DNA of 64,000 nt from Cryoendolithus antarcticus (GCA_002077065.1 NAJO01000006.1:434001-498000); one strand, 5' to 3'. Positions 38,927-51,312 are shown, counted from the first letter of the stretch. Made by a program: numbers and translations. Notes: generated from the letters alone by a model not told the origin.

Positions 38927-41900
38927 TTAGAGTTCATCCCTCACCTTCCCCTTCTCCCTCTCCGCATCCTCAGCCTGTAATCTCTCTTGTATGCTCTCCC
39001 CGGCCTCTGCACTGTCTGTCTTGCCCTGGATCCTTCTCGCCAGTGCCGCAACTTCTTCATCGTAAACATTCCACTCCGGCACCTGCCTCCTAGCCCTCTC
39101 AAGCTTCGGCTCCTTAGTCTGCGGATTATTGCACAGATCAATAGTCTTCGCTTCCTTCAGACTCTCATCACTACACCAAGTCTCGCACCACAACCACTCT
39201 TGCGGTAAGCTGTGGATCGGGAGGTTCATTTGCATATGGTTCGGCAGATCCTGGTCTAAGTTTGAGAGACTGTTGGGATCAGCGGAGAGTTGGTGGTATT
39301 GCTGCCGTAGTCGGTCGCCTGCAGCAATCTGCCGGAATTTCTTGAGGTCGACTACGTAGAGTGCGGAGATATGGTATGGTAAGCCGCGGAGGAAGTTCTT
39401 CCAGTACCCCTGCTTCCAGAAGCGGAACCCTTCCATCTCGACGCGGGAGTCGCACATGGGCGTGAAGCCGTAGGGAGCACCCTTCAGATCATGTTGGACT
39501 AGCTCGTACATGTCGGTGCGTACAATCTGGTCGGCGTCAACGAAGATGACTTTATCGAGATCCAGTGGGAAGAGCACGTCGAGGAACAGGATCTTGTAGC
39601 CCCAAATCTCGCGCTGCTTCTCCTTCTGCGCTCGAAGCCAGTGCGGCCACTTGTAGGTCACCATCTCGTAGCGGAAGCCGTACTCAGCTGCAAGGGAGGG
39701 AAGGAAGGCTTTGAATTGCGGGGAGAGGAATTGCTCTATGAACCAAAACTTCACAGTGCGATTGGTGTGTTTCATGACCGAAAGCATCATAATGTTGAGC
39801 ATGCGTTCGTACAGGTGGCCGGAGGCGACGGAGAAGATGTTGATGTCTGCATGGGGTTGTTGCGTAAGGGAGCTAGTGTCAGGGGTGGAGAAAATGCCGG
39901 AGGTCAGCTTGGCTGCCTTGTTGAGGTATTTGCTTGCTGCGTGGCCAGAGCGGGAGAGACCTGCCTGGCTGAGAAGCTTGTCTGCTTGGGACGCGAGGGA
40001 GGAGACTGCGGATTTGGGCAGTTCGAGGACATCTTCTTCCTCTTTGCCTGCGTTTCGTGAGAGACGAGGGAAGAGTGTCGCGCCACGGAAGGAAATTAGA
40101 GCGATCTCGGTGCTGGTGTCGCCAGAGACTGGGCTGTAGCCTTGATTTCCAGCGCTGTCGATGTTGAAGATCTCTTCGCTGCGGCCCTTCTGCAACGTTA
40201 GATTGTAGACACCTGGGTTGGCTTTGAACTGGAAGTAGCCCAAGTTAGCCATGACAATCGTGTCTGCGAAGTGAGGTTCTGCCTCTGTGCCCAGCACAAG
40301 TTGTGCGCCTCTTGGCGGTGGGCCAAGCGTCACATCGCGCGAGTGGCCTTCAATCAGGATGTGTTCGAGCGCATACACGGCCTCGATATCTGCTCCCGAC
40401 TTCACAGCGCTCAGCTTGATGTTGTCAAGATCGTGCACACTCTCCTTCGGTGCTACAAGCCACGAAGGCGGCAGATCCATAGCCATGTTAAGAAGTGCTT
40501 CGGCAGGTAGACCTTCGAAGTGTGCGCTCTGGCCTTGTACGGTGCCTGCTTGATCGAAAGTCGGCTTCGAGTCAAGTACGTAGCGATAGAAACGTTTGAT
40601 AGGCAGATCCTCGATGCGGTCCTTCGGATTGATGTAGATCGCAGTGTATACGCCTTCGAGCTCTGAAAGCACCTTGATGATGGGCACCCATCGCTGTGCA
40701 GTCTCGGATGCCGGGTCAATCGAAGCGATGATCTGTATTGATGCTGTCTCTACGCTTCCGACCTTGATAGCAGTATGTTCAAGAGCCCACTTCTTGTACA
40801 CAGCAGAGCGCACTGTAGGTGCAGCTTCGAAAATGCCCTCAGGTATGTCGGAGACGAGCGACAGTGCGATCAAGTTCGAGATCTTTGCGAAGGCAAGGGG
40901 CGTCGATGCCCTTGCAGAGAGTCCAAGAGCTTTGATCGCTGCGGAAGCTGGAAGGAGACGCTTCTTTCTCTCGTATGAGAGCAATGCAACGAAGTCGTCC
41001 ATTTTGACCGGGGTTGACGCGTTCATCGGACCGACGATACGGCCGTTCAAGATGATAGCTTGCTGGCCAGCGGTCATACCGATGGACTTTACTATGTCCT
41101 CCGCGGGCACCCCATTCGGGATTGAGGTCGAGGACCCATAAATGATGTCTGGATCAGGGAGGCTTCGCTCGGAGGTACCCTCACCATCAGAGGCCTGTTC
41201 GGAAATGAGTTGCTCGTGATCGCGGATCTCCTTAATCATCTCTGCGCTAAGCTCAACGCCATGCGCTGCAGGCGATTGCCGCTCGCCCTGATCGCCGCTG
41301 GTGATGCGAATGACGGTGACTTCGACGTTATCGTGCTCCTCATGGAACGCAGCTGCCTCGGCAAGGAGCTGATGCGCCCCCTTGGCCTGCAGATCTATGA
41401 CAAGCGTGAGGTGAACGAGCTCGCTTTCGATCGTGTCCGCACTGGCGGGCAGTGTTGGCTTCAGAGCATCGAACGAAAGATCGCCAATGTCAAGGTGTCT
41501 CACGGTCTTGTCGTCCTCGGGCACCATAAGTATGTTGCGCCTTGCAGTCGCTTGCGCAAGGAACAGATCAGGCAGGTGATCCTCCTCGCCCACGGTCTCC
41601 TCGTACACAGCCTGCTGCAGGACCCGCAGATCTGCAGCAACGCGCTGGCTCATGACTTGCAGCCACTCATCTGACCGTGCAATAGGCACGCCGTTGATCA
41701 AGATAGAAGCCGGCCCACTGGCCCCTCCTAGCCGAGCGAGGTAAGCTTGTGCGGATGCAGTACGAGGAGCAGCTTCAGTGTCACCACTGACTTCCGCCAG
41801 CGACTGGATAGAGCGTCCCTTACGCGTCTTGCGCTCTTCGATCGCTGCTGCGAAGAACTTGTCAACGGGCGAGCTATGCTTGCGTCCTGAACCTTCAAAC

Positions 41901-43530
41901 GACTGCTCAAGATACGACAACGCTGCTGCGATGCCGTAAGTGTCTAACAAGTGGTACACCACCGTGGCTTGCTCGGCACTCGCTGGTGACTTGATGACCG
42001 GTACCAGCCCGAAGCGTATAGGCACCTTGCGTTTGACGAAGTTCTGGATGCTTTCCACTACCAAGCCAAGATCGGTGAAGTCCGCGAAGTCGATGGGTAT
42101 GATCAGATTGTGAATGTCCTTTCGCACTGAAGGCAGCTGGCCTGGATAGACTCTCTGCAGTAATGCAGTGTTGGACTCTGGCCACTCCTCATATCTCCTG
42201 TCTTTCTCGATGTCATTGAGCCACATAATTACGTTGCCGCCTTCAGTTTCATCTCGCCAATCGTATCGCTGTACATCAGTATCCGTCTGTGCGGCTGTGA
42301 TGGCCTCGTGCGTGAGCAAATCGATAGCCTCTGGTCCAGTCAAGCCCAGCTCGCGAACACTGTTGATCATCTTTCGCTCGCGTCGCAGATGCTCAAGTAG
42401 TGCGTATGCGTCGATGTCGCGAGCCATGATCTGCACGCCATTGATCCAGAGCACATTGTAGCCTGGTGGCATCTGCTCGCTGTTGCGATAGTGCTCGCTG
42501 AGGAACTCTTCCGAAACATTGGTGCCTGCAATCGAGCTTGAGTGCTTCGGGAAGTCTTGTGAGAGCTTCAGCAGAGTCTCGAAGGGATCTTCGCTCGCCA
42601 TGACGAAGCTGCCAGCTTTAAGGCCCAGTCGTCGAAGTTCCGACGAAGACAGGGGTCGAAGATCGGACAGCTCTTCCTCCTTCAGCGTCGTCTCTGCAGA
42701 CTGCGCCGCGCTCTCTTCGGCAGATGCATCATCCTTACGATCGTCAATAACGATGTAGTCGGTCCGCTTCAGCGCCAGCTCAACACCGTACCCGCTCACA
42801 GCCAAAGGCTTCGACAGTGCGCCCCTCCTCGGCTTATGGCGTAGTGTATATGTCGACTTGCCATCTTTTACAAGCTTGCTGAGTGTTCCGTGGAACTTTC
42901 TGAAGGCTGTAGACGTGATGTCGGCGTACAGTATCGAAGACTTCGCTTCTGCTGAACCCAGCACTCTGTCGATCGGTAAGGCTCTTGCATCTTTCCCAGC
43001 TGTGCCGATGTAGATTGCCTTTTCGCGATCTAGCGTGGGCGAGCAGAAACGGTAGGCACCGTACGGTACATCTATGAAGGCTTCGCAACCCGCCTCATGC
43101 TCTATGTCAAAGCGCGCAGCCGTCTCGAAGTGTTGATAATGGGCTTCTATCCTTGGTGCCGTCGTATGGAGTGACATGGCCAAATCAAAGGACGACAAGT
43201 CCTCTGGCCTCGACAGGTGGCCGTCATCTTGTAGCGTCTGTCGGAACTGCTTGTACAGCTCCTCGTCATTCTTTGCGCTGTCGAAGTGACCCTCCGCTAT
43301 TCGATCTAGGACAGGAAAGTATGAGGTGGCGTTCTCTTCAGCAGCTGTTTCTCTGGTAGTGGATCAGCTCTCTCTTCATTCCCAACTTGCACCACCAGCG
43401 CTTACAGCAGCTCCACAAGATATGGCGGCGCACCGAACGAAGCATGTAGTGCTACGTTTACGGATGGCACCGCGCGTATCCCCAGTACCAGACTAAGGCC
43501 CCATATCCACTTCGGTCCCATCTTGACCAT
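38927..43530 (-). CDS. gpt1: UDP-glucose:glycoprotein glucosyltransferase (UGGT)
   Basis: This ER lumen quality-control enzyme re-glucosylates misfolded N-glycoproteins so that calnexin can rebind them. Exons complement(43406-43530) and (38927-43352) give 1516 residues. The short first exon supplies the start and a signal peptide (KWIWGLSLVLGIRAVPS). The N-terminal thousand residues form the thioredoxin-like folding-sensor domains (for example PPGYNVLWINGVQIMARDID and ASGPASILINGVPIA). The C-terminal GT24 catalytic domain is seen from about residue 1170: HLYERMLNIMMLSVMKHT, KFWFIEQFLSPQFK, YKWPHWLRAQKEKQREIWGY, the metal-binding DAD in FVDADQIVRTD, and PYHISALYVVDL. The protein ends RDEL, an ER-retrieval signal. 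It is complete, and divergent from the ankyrin gene. Confidence 0.97.
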
Positions 43531-43902
43531 TTCCGATCGTGCCCTGCTTGACAATCACCAGTAAGTATGTGGCCAATCCTCAGCGCTTGCCAGCCTCGAG
43601 GTGGAAACGTGTTATCTCGACGGTGAGGTTCCCGTGCATGTTCCCTTGATCGATCAGGGCACGTGATATATGTCGTGGAAGAGGACAGTAATCAAGCAAC
43701 AGTGCAAAAGGATTGCCAGGTCCATGAGCCCATGAGATGGAATGCGACATGTGGAGGAGGGGGAGGGGGGGTGTAGTCTCGGGAGTGCCACAACGCCACA
43801 GCTCCCCTCCACCACCTCCCGTCTCGATCAAGCCAATACATGCACACTGCACATAGCTACACATACGGTACCCATCGTTCTCCAACACCTCACAATGCCA
43901 CC
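43531..43902. promoter_or_regulatory. Divergent promoter region, UGGT / ankyrin protein, with G-rich tract
   Basis: These 372 bp lie between the start codons. A purine run at 43753-43771 (GGAGGAGGGGGAGGGGGGG) is conspicuous. It may serve as a nucleosome-excluding or factor-binding tract; that is inference. Confidence 0.4.
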
Positions 43903-44700
43903 ATGATACCCCCGTCCACTCGCCTCCGCCGCGCCATCATCCTAAACGAACCCCTCCTCGTCTCCCGCCTCATCTCCACCCGCCCCGCGCTCCTACAGAA
44001 CCCCTCCCTACACGACAAGTCCAACACCTCACTGCACCTCTGCGCCCTTCACAACCGCCCCCTCATAGTACCGATACTCCTAGCCGCGGGGCACGAGCAT
44101 GGCGAAGTGAGCCGGAACACCGACTCCGCAACGCCACTGCACCTGGCATGTAGCGCGGGACATGTGGACTGTGCAGCGTTGCTTGTAGAGGGGTGTCCGG
44201 AGAGCATCGGAGTGCGAGACAAAGACGGCCGTGATGCATTAGCTCTCTGTGCCCTCAATCCAGCCTCCACAGCCGTCTTGCCTCTTCTCCTGAACCACCA
44301 CACCCACTCCGCAAATCCTCACACCCGCGACAACGCAGGCAACACGCCCTTGCACCACGCCTCCGCAGCAGGTTCGCTCAAAGCGTTGCGGATTCTGATC
44401 TCGGCTGGCGCAAATCCACTCGCCAAAAACGACTTGGACTGGACGCCATTGGCTTACAGTCAGACCGTGGCTGCAGAAGTCTACTTCCGAAACCTCGTCG
44501 CGGAGTTCGAGAGAGTGCGTATCGAGGGCGTGAGAGCTGAGGGCGAGCGTGAGCGGGCTAGAGGGGCGGGCGTGAGGATTGTGGATGATGATGGGATGGA
44601 AGGAGAGGACGAGCGGGCTACCATGGCTGTGGGGAGGAAGGGCGAGGGGTGGGGAAGTGGTGTGATGGGAGTCAGAGTCAGGGCAGGGAGCGCGGAATGA
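43903..44700 (+). CDS. Ankyrin-repeat protein
   Basis: A single exon encodes 265 residues from the ATG at 43903; an ATG at 43840 in the same frame adds 21 residues unlike the rest. About five ankyrin repeats are visible: NTSLHLCALHNRPLIVPILL, ATPLHLACSAGHVDCAALLV, DGRDALALCALNPASTAVLP, GNTPLHHASAAGSLKALRIL and DLDWTPLAYSQ. The C-terminal 60 residues are arginine/glutamate/glycine-rich and probably disordered. The protein is probably a cytosolic or nuclear interaction module; the partner is unknown. The short size resembles proteasome-assembly and YCR051W-like ankyrin proteins, but I cannot decide. Confidence 0.85.
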   Translation: MIPPSTRLRRAIILNEPLLVSRLISTRPALLQNPSLHDKSNTSLHLCALHNRPLIVPILLAAGHEHGEVSRNTDSATPLHLACSAGHVDCAALLVEGCPESIGVRDKDGRDALALCALNPASTAVLPLLLNHHTHSANPHTRDNAGNTPLHHASAAGSLKALRILISAGANPLAKNDLDWTPLAYSQTVAAEVYFRNLVAEFERVRIEGVRAEGERERARGAGVRIVDDDGMEGEDERATMAVGRKGEGWGSGVMGVRVRAGSAE

Positions 44701-44752
44701 GACCCGAGGAACGGTTTGATGATGTTATGAAGTTACGATACACGACTGTCCT

Positions 44753-47700
44753 TTACATCTTTGACTTCGGCATCTTCCTGTCCACGCCCAGCGCTTCGAC
44801 GTCAGCGGCTTTGTAGTAATGCGGCGCCACCTCCGTCAACCACTCCGGTCTCAACGGCATGACACTCCGCATGAACTCCTTGCTCGTAAGCACGAGCTCG
44901 TAGAAGAGAACCCACTTCGGCTTGCTTTCCAGCAGTACACCGCTGGGGTGCAGATGCACAGTGAGGTTGTTCTTGACAGTCCGATAGGTGTCTCCGCCCT
45001 TCTGCAACCTCGCAGCATTCGGAAAGAAGCCAGCCGTGATGGATTTCTGGATCGGTACCAGATTGGATGCACCACAAGAGGACATCGTAACTTCGACTCG
45101 ATCGCACAACTTGGCGAGTTGATCGCGGACGTCTCGGGCGCGAGTGAGGGAGCGCTGCTGCATAAAGTTCTCACGAGCCCAGACGTAAGAGTAATCGCTG
45201 TCCACCCACTGGTTCCAGATATTGAGGTAGGTCGCATGATCACCTCCCTCTTTGATCGTGAAGCGTGCTCGCGCAGCGTCAGCTTGAAGCTTCTTGTCTT
45301 TGGGCCGGTAGAACAACGCGCTAGCTTCGCCTAGCATGGCGATGACAGATAGCACCTCATCTACGCATCCCTCTTTGTCGGCTGCCAGAACGGCTTTGGC
45401 GAGCATAGGGTCTGTAGGGAATTCGGCCATCTGACGGCCGACCTTGGTGAGCTCGCCTTTGTCGTTCAGTGCGCCGAGAGCATAGAGTTGTTCAAGAGAG
45501 CGGATCAGCATATCTGGGGAGGGTGGATCCATGAAGTCGAAGGTGATGAGGTCGTTGATGCCTAGTGACTTGAGAAGCAGGACCACACTGTTGAGATTCG
45601 TGCGTTGAATTTCAGGGGTCGTGGACTCGGGGAGGTCGTTGTAGTAGGCCCATTTCGTGTAAAGTCGGAAGCATTTTCCAGGCTGAGTACGACCGGCGCG
45701 TCCTGCACGCTGGTTGGCCGAGGCGCGAGAAATGGGCACGGCGACAAGGGACTCCATGTTGGTAGCTGGAGTGTAGCGATTCTCTTTGACGTAGCCAGGG
45801 TCGATCACATAGACGATGTTGTCGATGGTAAGAGAGGTTTCAGCGATGTTGGTAGCCAGGACGACTTTCCGAACCTTTGGTGGCGTCGGATCGAAGATGC
45901 GTTGTTGCAAATCTGTGGGCAGATTCGCGTAGATGGGACAGATCATCAGTTCTGGTGCTGAAGCACCGAGCTTCTTAGCTGTCTCTTGTAGTGACTGTTC
46001 GGCCTGTTCGATCTCGTCTTGGCCAGTCAGGAATACCAAAATGTCGCCTGGCATTGGCTGGGACAAGTGTATCTGGAAGACCGTGGTGATTGCAGCGGAC
46101 AGGTAGTTCGCCTCAGGCTGCATTGAGTAATTCATCTCAACATCGTACGTTCGTCCAGGTATGTTCAGGATCGGCGCCTCGTCGAAGAATTCCGAGAACT
46201 TCTGCGCATCGAGTGTGGCTGAGGAGATGAGCAGCTTCAGATCCGGCCGGCCTCTGGCAATGTCTTTCACCAGACCAAACAGAATGTCTGTGTGCAGTGT
46301 CCTTTCGTGAGCCTCATCGATCATGAGTGCACTGTAGCCTGCAAGATCCGGCTCGGTCAAGAACTCTCGCAACAGCATACCATCGGTCATGTACTTCAGA
46401 GCAGTCTTGTCTGAGGTAGCATCTTCAAAACGGATCGAGTAGCCGACTTCGTTACCAACCTTCACACCTACCTCTTCTGCGACACGAGTAGCCACGCTCA
46501 TGGCTGCAACTCGACGTGGCTGCGTACATCCGACCTTCATGCCGTTTTTGCAGAAGCCGTCCTCGTACAGGTACTGCGGAAGCTGAGTAGTCTTCCCTGA
46601 CCCCGTCTCACCAACAATGATCAAGATCTGGTACTTCCGCACTGCATCAAGGAACGTCTGTCGATACGCATACACTGGCAGCGTCTTCCGCTTCTCCTCG
46701 ATTGTCTTCGCTTTCCGCTCCGCTGCGAGCAACTGCTGAGCCATCTGTCGCTCCTCTGCCGTCTCCATCGTGCTCAGACCGCCCTTCATCGCAGCATCTG
46801 TGACCCACTTGATCTGTTGCTCCTCATCGAAAACGTACTCGTACTGTTGCTCGTTCTGCCGATCTGCCACTATGATCTGTGCCTTCGTCTTCGCGAGCTG
46901 TTCTCGCTCCCACTCCTCGTGCTCGGTCACGAATCGCTCTCGGCCTTGATCGTCTCGATCGACGTATCGACTGTACAAGGCGTCTGACTTTCTCTTCATG
47001 TCCATTTTGCCCTTCTCCGTGATATAGTCCTCTGGCATTGCGTAACCGTCGACATGGTCGTCAATACCTTCTCGCTCCTCTGCCAGCCGCAACGCCTCTC
47101 GATGTCGCGCGAACTCGTCCTTCTCGGCCTGTGTCAGATCGGGATTGTTCCGCTCCTCTTCCTCCTCGTCCTGGACCTGCCTTCGCAACAGAGCCAGCTC
47201 CTGTGTCGATCGCTTCTTCAAGTAGTCTTGCCGTGATCGCAATCGCAGAGCTTCCATCTCGGCTCGAGTAAGCTTGCCAGCTTGCGCTCTCCGCTCAGCA
47301 TCTGCCTCTTCTCGCTTTGAAGACCGGTCCTCCACCAACTTCTTCGTCGAGTCGTTGTCTCGGCTACGTAACCGTTTCTCGAACTCCTTCCTTTCTCGTC
47401 GATCTCGTGCCTCATGATCCTCCTCGGCCTCTGGCGTAGCATTCTTCTGATCACGTTCCGGACTCTCCTCGAAGCGTGCCCTCTTTGGAGGTGGAGAAGC
47501 GAACTCTTCGTCCTCCTCAGCCTCTTCACCATCTCCCCACCGATCATCAAAGTCCTCGTCTCGCCGTCTGAGCTTCTTACTTTGCCTCTCCCGACTTCTA
47601 GATCTTGGCTTCTCACGCCTGTGCCTGTCCTTCGGCTTCCTCTCCTTCTCTGCCCTGACTTCTGCAACCTCCGCCGGCCGCTCCTCCTCCACCTCCATCT

Positions 47701-47980
47701 CAACAAGCGCATACTTCTTCTTCACCTCCTTCCCCTTCTCCCTTTCCTTTCTCGATGCTGAAACTCCATTGCCGTTCGGCTTCGACACTCGCGCAAAGAG
47801 ATCATCGCTGAAACGGCGCAGGTCAGCGTCCTCCGACTCCAGCATGCCCGCAAGCTGCTCATAGAGGGCGGAGGGTGTCTTCACCGTTTGTGCCGTAGAG
47901 ATGACAAAGTCTACCAGCATAGCCTCGCTGCCACCAGCGAGCTTGATCAGGTGGTCGGAGACGTAGGTGCGGAGGTCCAT
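44753..47980 (-). CDS. prp2: DEAH-box pre-mRNA splicing helicase Prp2/DHX16
   Basis: This helicase remodels the activated spliceosome before the first transesterification step. A single exon encodes 1075 residues from the ATG at 47980, where the family's N-terminus begins (MDLRTYVSDHLIKLAGGSE, a helix bundle that resembles the DHX16 start). A long charged K/R/E region (residues about 80-400, with RS-like stretches) precedes the motor. The motor shows GETGSGKTTQ, TQPRRVAAMSVA, the DEAH box (MIDEAHERTLHTD), SATL, FLTGQDEIEQ, TNIAETSLT and NQRAGRAGRTQPGKC. The ratchet and OB-fold domains follow (PTDPMLAKAVL; SVMPLRPEWLTEVAPHYY). The prp2 symbol follows S. cerevisiae; S. pombe calls it cdc28. It is convergent with the ankyrin gene, 52 bp away. 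Confidence 0.96.
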   Translation of the reverse strand: MDLRTYVSDHLIKLAGGSEAMLVDFVISTAQTVKTPSALYEQLAGMLESEDADLRRFSDDLFARVSKPNGNGVSASRKEREKGKEVKKKYALVEMEVEEERPAEVAEVRAEKERKPKDRHRREKPRSRSRERQSKKLRRRDEDFDDRWGDGEEAEEDEEFASPPPKRARFEESPERDQKNATPEAEEDHEARDRRERKEFEKRLRSRDNDSTKKLVEDRSSKREEADAERRAQAGKLTRAEMEALRLRSRQDYLKKRSTQELALLRRQVQDEEEEERNNPDLTQAEKDEFARHREALRLAEEREGIDDHVDGYAMPEDYITEKGKMDMKRKSDALYSRYVDRDDQGRERFVTEHEEWEREQLAKTKAQIIVADRQNEQQYEYVFDEEQQIKWVTDAAMKGGLSTMETAEERQMAQQLLAAERKAKTIEEKRKTLPVYAYRQTFLDAVRKYQILIIVGETGSGKTTQLPQYLYEDGFCKNGMKVGCTQPRRVAAMSVATRVAEEVGVKVGNEVGYSIRFEDATSDKTALKYMTDGMLLREFLTEPDLAGYSALMIDEAHERTLHTDILFGLVKDIARGRPDLKLLISSATLDAQKFSEFFDEAPILNIPGRTYDVEMNYSMQPEANYLSAAITTVFQIHLSQPMPGDILVFLTGQDEIEQAEQSLQETAKKLGASAPELMICPIYANLPTDLQQRIFDPTPPKVRKVVLATNIAETSLTIDNIVYVIDPGYVKENRYTPATNMESLVAVPISRASANQRAGRAGRTQPGKCFRLYTKWAYYNDLPESTTPEIQRTNLNSVVLLLKSLGINDLITFDFMDPPSPDMLIRSLEQLYALGALNDKGELTKVGRQMAEFPTDPMLAKAVLAADKEGCVDEVLSVIAMLGEASALFYRPKDKKLQADAARARFTIKEGGDHATYLNIWNQWVDSDYSYVWARENFMQQRSLTRARDVRDQLAKLCDRVEVTMSSCGASNLVPIQKSITAGFFPNAARLQKGGDTYRTVKNNLTVHLHPSGVLLESKPKWVLFYELVLTSKEFMRSVMPLRPEWLTEVAPHYYKAADVEALGVDRKMPKSKM

Positions 47981-49783
47981 GGTAGCGGTGGTGAAAATCA
48001 CTTCACATGCGAGGGTGGTGAGAAAGAGGCCGGCTACGTGCCAGACATCCTATCAGGTAATGTGCTACTCCCGGGCCTTAAGCTGGACTGCACATATGCC
48101 AGTGCAGTCGACGTAGTGCCTGAGTGCCTCAGGTTTGAGTTTACGCCTTGGCACGTACCTCACCTCCTTCTTGTACTCATCTTCTACAAATCGGCCCAAT
48201 ACACGTCTGCATGGAAGAGCTCCTCTTGCTGTGCTCACTGTTGACTGGATTCGATCACGAATGCGAGTAGGTAGTAAGATCACTTCTCACTTGTGTGCCT
48301 GAGGCGATTAAAAGGTGACTTCCTTCTCCGGACATAACGCGCACAGCGCTCGACTTTTGTCTCAACGTTGTCCAGATATCTCCAACTCGTTTCTCCACCT
48401 GCATTTCCGATCTCGATGCTGACAAGGCCACAGGAATGACATGGATACAAGCAACATGCTTCGTCGAGGATACCATCGTTCGCTGGTTCCGCCATCCTCC
48501 AGCAATTCAATGACCGGTGCTTTCACGCTCACTGGAACTTCACTTCGCTCGCTTAGCTTCCGCCGCGACTTGTGACTCGCCCAGCTCGTCATCATCGCTA
48601 GCACTAGCGCCTTGGCTGTCGCTCAGTGAGCTTAAGTATTGAATTTCCCTCCTCCTCCTCTTCTACTCGACAGCTCTCTTTGCCTTTTGGCTTAGGTATG
48701 TCTCCTCTCTCCACCCAAACATCGAGCCATTGCTCATAGCAAGATGCAGATCAAGTGTAGTATCTGTTCTTTTCAGTTTAATCGCTGAAACTCGACTACG
48801 GTCGATTTACGATTATCCTTATTTTTCGCACTCGCGAGGTGCTCCCTGAGCTTGCTCACAGTACCCACGCACCGTGTCCTTGGCCTTACACTACCGCCTT
48901 GTGACGCAAACACTTTTCATCAGATCATCAGCCATTGCTGGTGGGATGGAGAAGAGGCTGCCTTTGTATTGAGTGAGGGTGACTGTGCGCGATCAACAAA
49001 CGCCCTCGCTCAGAGACGCTACACCACATGGCGATGGATGGCAATACGCATCACAACTCGCGTCACTCATCACGCATGCTCTCAATGATCTGAGCGACGG
49101 CCGGGCTACAGCGACTGATCGTACAGCAACGCACGTCGGGGCATCATAAATACTGCGAGATCGCGGGAACCAGGAAACCGACCTCTGAACGCACAACGGC
49201 ACTCGCAGCGTACTTGACAACAGCGAAGAAGTATTCGGGCGTTGGGATGAGCGAAGCAGGATCTATCCATACCACTCTGGCAAGCCCCACCGCGCTACGA
49301 AACACATCAAACCTGGGTGGCGGCGACGACGAGCAAGGCTGGAGTGGCCACTCAGCAAAAATACAGACAAACGAGTACACTGCCTATTGTTGTGCCAGTC
49401 AGAAATTGGAGGGCGGACTTTCTCGGCGCATAGCATGGTACAGGTGCCAATTTGTCCAGGAACGCATGCGCTACTCCACGTGTTGAAGGACGCAAGGCAC
49501 GATCTGAGCCAACCGCGCGCTGAACTGTAAGTCACGCAATCCATGCCTCTGCTCGAGACTGCACATTCAACATACCAGCCGCTCTCACCACCTCGCACGG
49601 CATTTCCCAAAGTGGACCTCTCCAGTGGGGGCCAACACGGAGCTACAGCTTCACTTGAACATGTGTCATCGACCTCGCATACACATATGGTGTGAATTCC
49701 TTACGTGCATATTAAGAAACCCTACCGCAAACCTTGATTCAGCTGTAGGACATCACAAGGCAACATCGTGAAGAATTGATAAC
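47981..49783. promoter_or_regulatory. Long divergent region, DHX16 / short-chain dehydrogenase
   Basis: These 1.8 kb lie between two start codons. Frames of at most 118 codons have irregular composition, and no gene, tRNA or repeat could be supported. Pyrimidine-rich tracts at about 48640-48720 are typical of fungal promoters. Confidence 0.4.
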
Positions 49784-50852
49784 ATGCCTGGACTACCAGA
49801 TCCACACGCAGGCTTCGGAGTTGGCGCGCTCGTCCACATCCTTCGCAGTCAGCTCATCACGAAGCTCCCATATCCGGATGGAGACTATGCCGACAAAACT
49901 GTCATCGTTTCCGGGTCGAACGTAGGACTTGGCAAGGAAGCAGCAAGACATTATGTGCGCTTGGGCGTCAAGAAACTCATTCTTGCAGTCCGTAGCATCG
50001 AGAAAGGCGAAGCGGCGAAGAAGGATTTTCAATCCACCAATCCATCATCGCCCACTAATGTCGAGATATGGAGGCTCGACATGGCCAGCTACGATAGCGT
50101 CAAGAGCTTCGCGAAGCGCGCAGGTGGACTCGAGCGATTGGACATCTGCATCGCGAACGCTGGCCTCGTCCAATATGAATGGTCCCAAGCCGAAGACAAC
50201 GAGACCACCATCACTGTGAATGTGGTATCCACCTTCTTACTCACCGCTTTATTACTGCCCAAGATGAGGCAGACATCGAAGCAGTACAACACACAGCCCA
50301 CGTTCACAATCACATCCTCCGGCGCTCATTCTTTCACGACCTTCCCCCAGAAGTCAGCACCTGAGGGCGAGCTGTTCAATACGATCAATGACGAGAAGGA
50401 CGTGGCGAACTTCAAGCAACAGTACCCTCTGTCCAAGCTACTGGAGATCTATGCCGTCCGCAGCATTGCCGACAAGTATCCGAACCCCATTGTTCCCGTC
50501 AATTGTGTTGACCCTGGTCTATGCCATAGCGACCTAGCGAAGGACGCTGGGGTACGTTGGCCACTTTTCATTGACAGCACGAAGGCGATTGATTCTGACA
50601 ATTTTACAGTGGGGCGTATACTTGCTCAAGGTCGCCCTAGCACGCACGACCGAGTATGGCAGCCGGACGCTCTTCCATGCTGCTGAGCAGGGCAAGGACT
50701 CGCACGGCGGATACTTCTCTGACTGTCGTCTCGCGGACCCTGCCCTGCTTGTCACTAGTGAAGAGGGCAAGAAAGTACAAGAACGTGTATGGACCGAGCT
50801 GACTGCGAAGCTGGAGAAGATCCAGCCCGGGGTGACGAAGAACTTTGGGTGA
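49784..50852 (+). CDS. Short-chain dehydrogenase/reductase
   Basis: The product is an NAD(P)-dependent oxidoreductase of the retinol-dehydrogenase/WW-oxidoreductase-like branch common in fungi. Exons 49784-50551 and 50610-50852 join in phase 0 across a 58-nt intron and give 336 residues. Cofactor binding is seen as SGSNVGLGKEAARHY (the TGxxxGxG fold with Ser for Thr), followed by LAVRSIEKGE (the Arg favours NADP) and the DMASYDSV loop. The catalytic elements are IANAG, the serine in TITSSGAHS and YPLSK. The second exon gives the substrate-binding C-terminus. The substrate is not predictable. No biosynthetic cluster is evident around it. Confidence 0.92.
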
Positions 50853-51312
50853 ACATATACCGCTGTGATCTTTACTTCGGGAGATTTTTGGGGACCTTTC
50901 TTACTCTACTCACTGTCGATTGCTGACGCAGGATCGACTTGGAGCGATTGCATTGTTGTGAGCAGCATGCTCCACCACTATCAGGTCTGAAGTTCTCCTA
51001 CAGACTCCGAACATGGTGTCGTCACACCTTACAAGGGCCATCCGGCGATTAGGCCATCTAGCTTCCAGGCCGTTGGTATCATGCCTCGTTTAGTGTGCGT
51101 CCAGCTCTTCAGCACTTCAACACATCCCTTTGTCTCTCAATTCAACTGCCATTACTCTTTGTTTTGCCTCAATATATCTACACATTACTACATGCGGCGG
51201 ACTCAGAACCCCTTTGTCTTGGACGGCTCGCAATGCGCTGCACCCTACAGCCTCGTGCATTCCGCTGTCGAAGCAAAGCAGCGAAGTCTGTCAACGAGGA
51301 AGAGCTTTTTCC
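50853..51312. other. Intergenic, nothing recognised
   Basis: This is the 3' region of the dehydrogenase and the upstream region of the broken BTB-like gene. The frame of the latter is open upstream to 51130, but that part does not look like protein. Confidence 0.4.

Noticed and set aside
39641..41674. Plus-strand frames of 139-165 codons opposite UGGT
   Set aside because: They lie inside the verified UGGT exon on the other strand and show no independent features.
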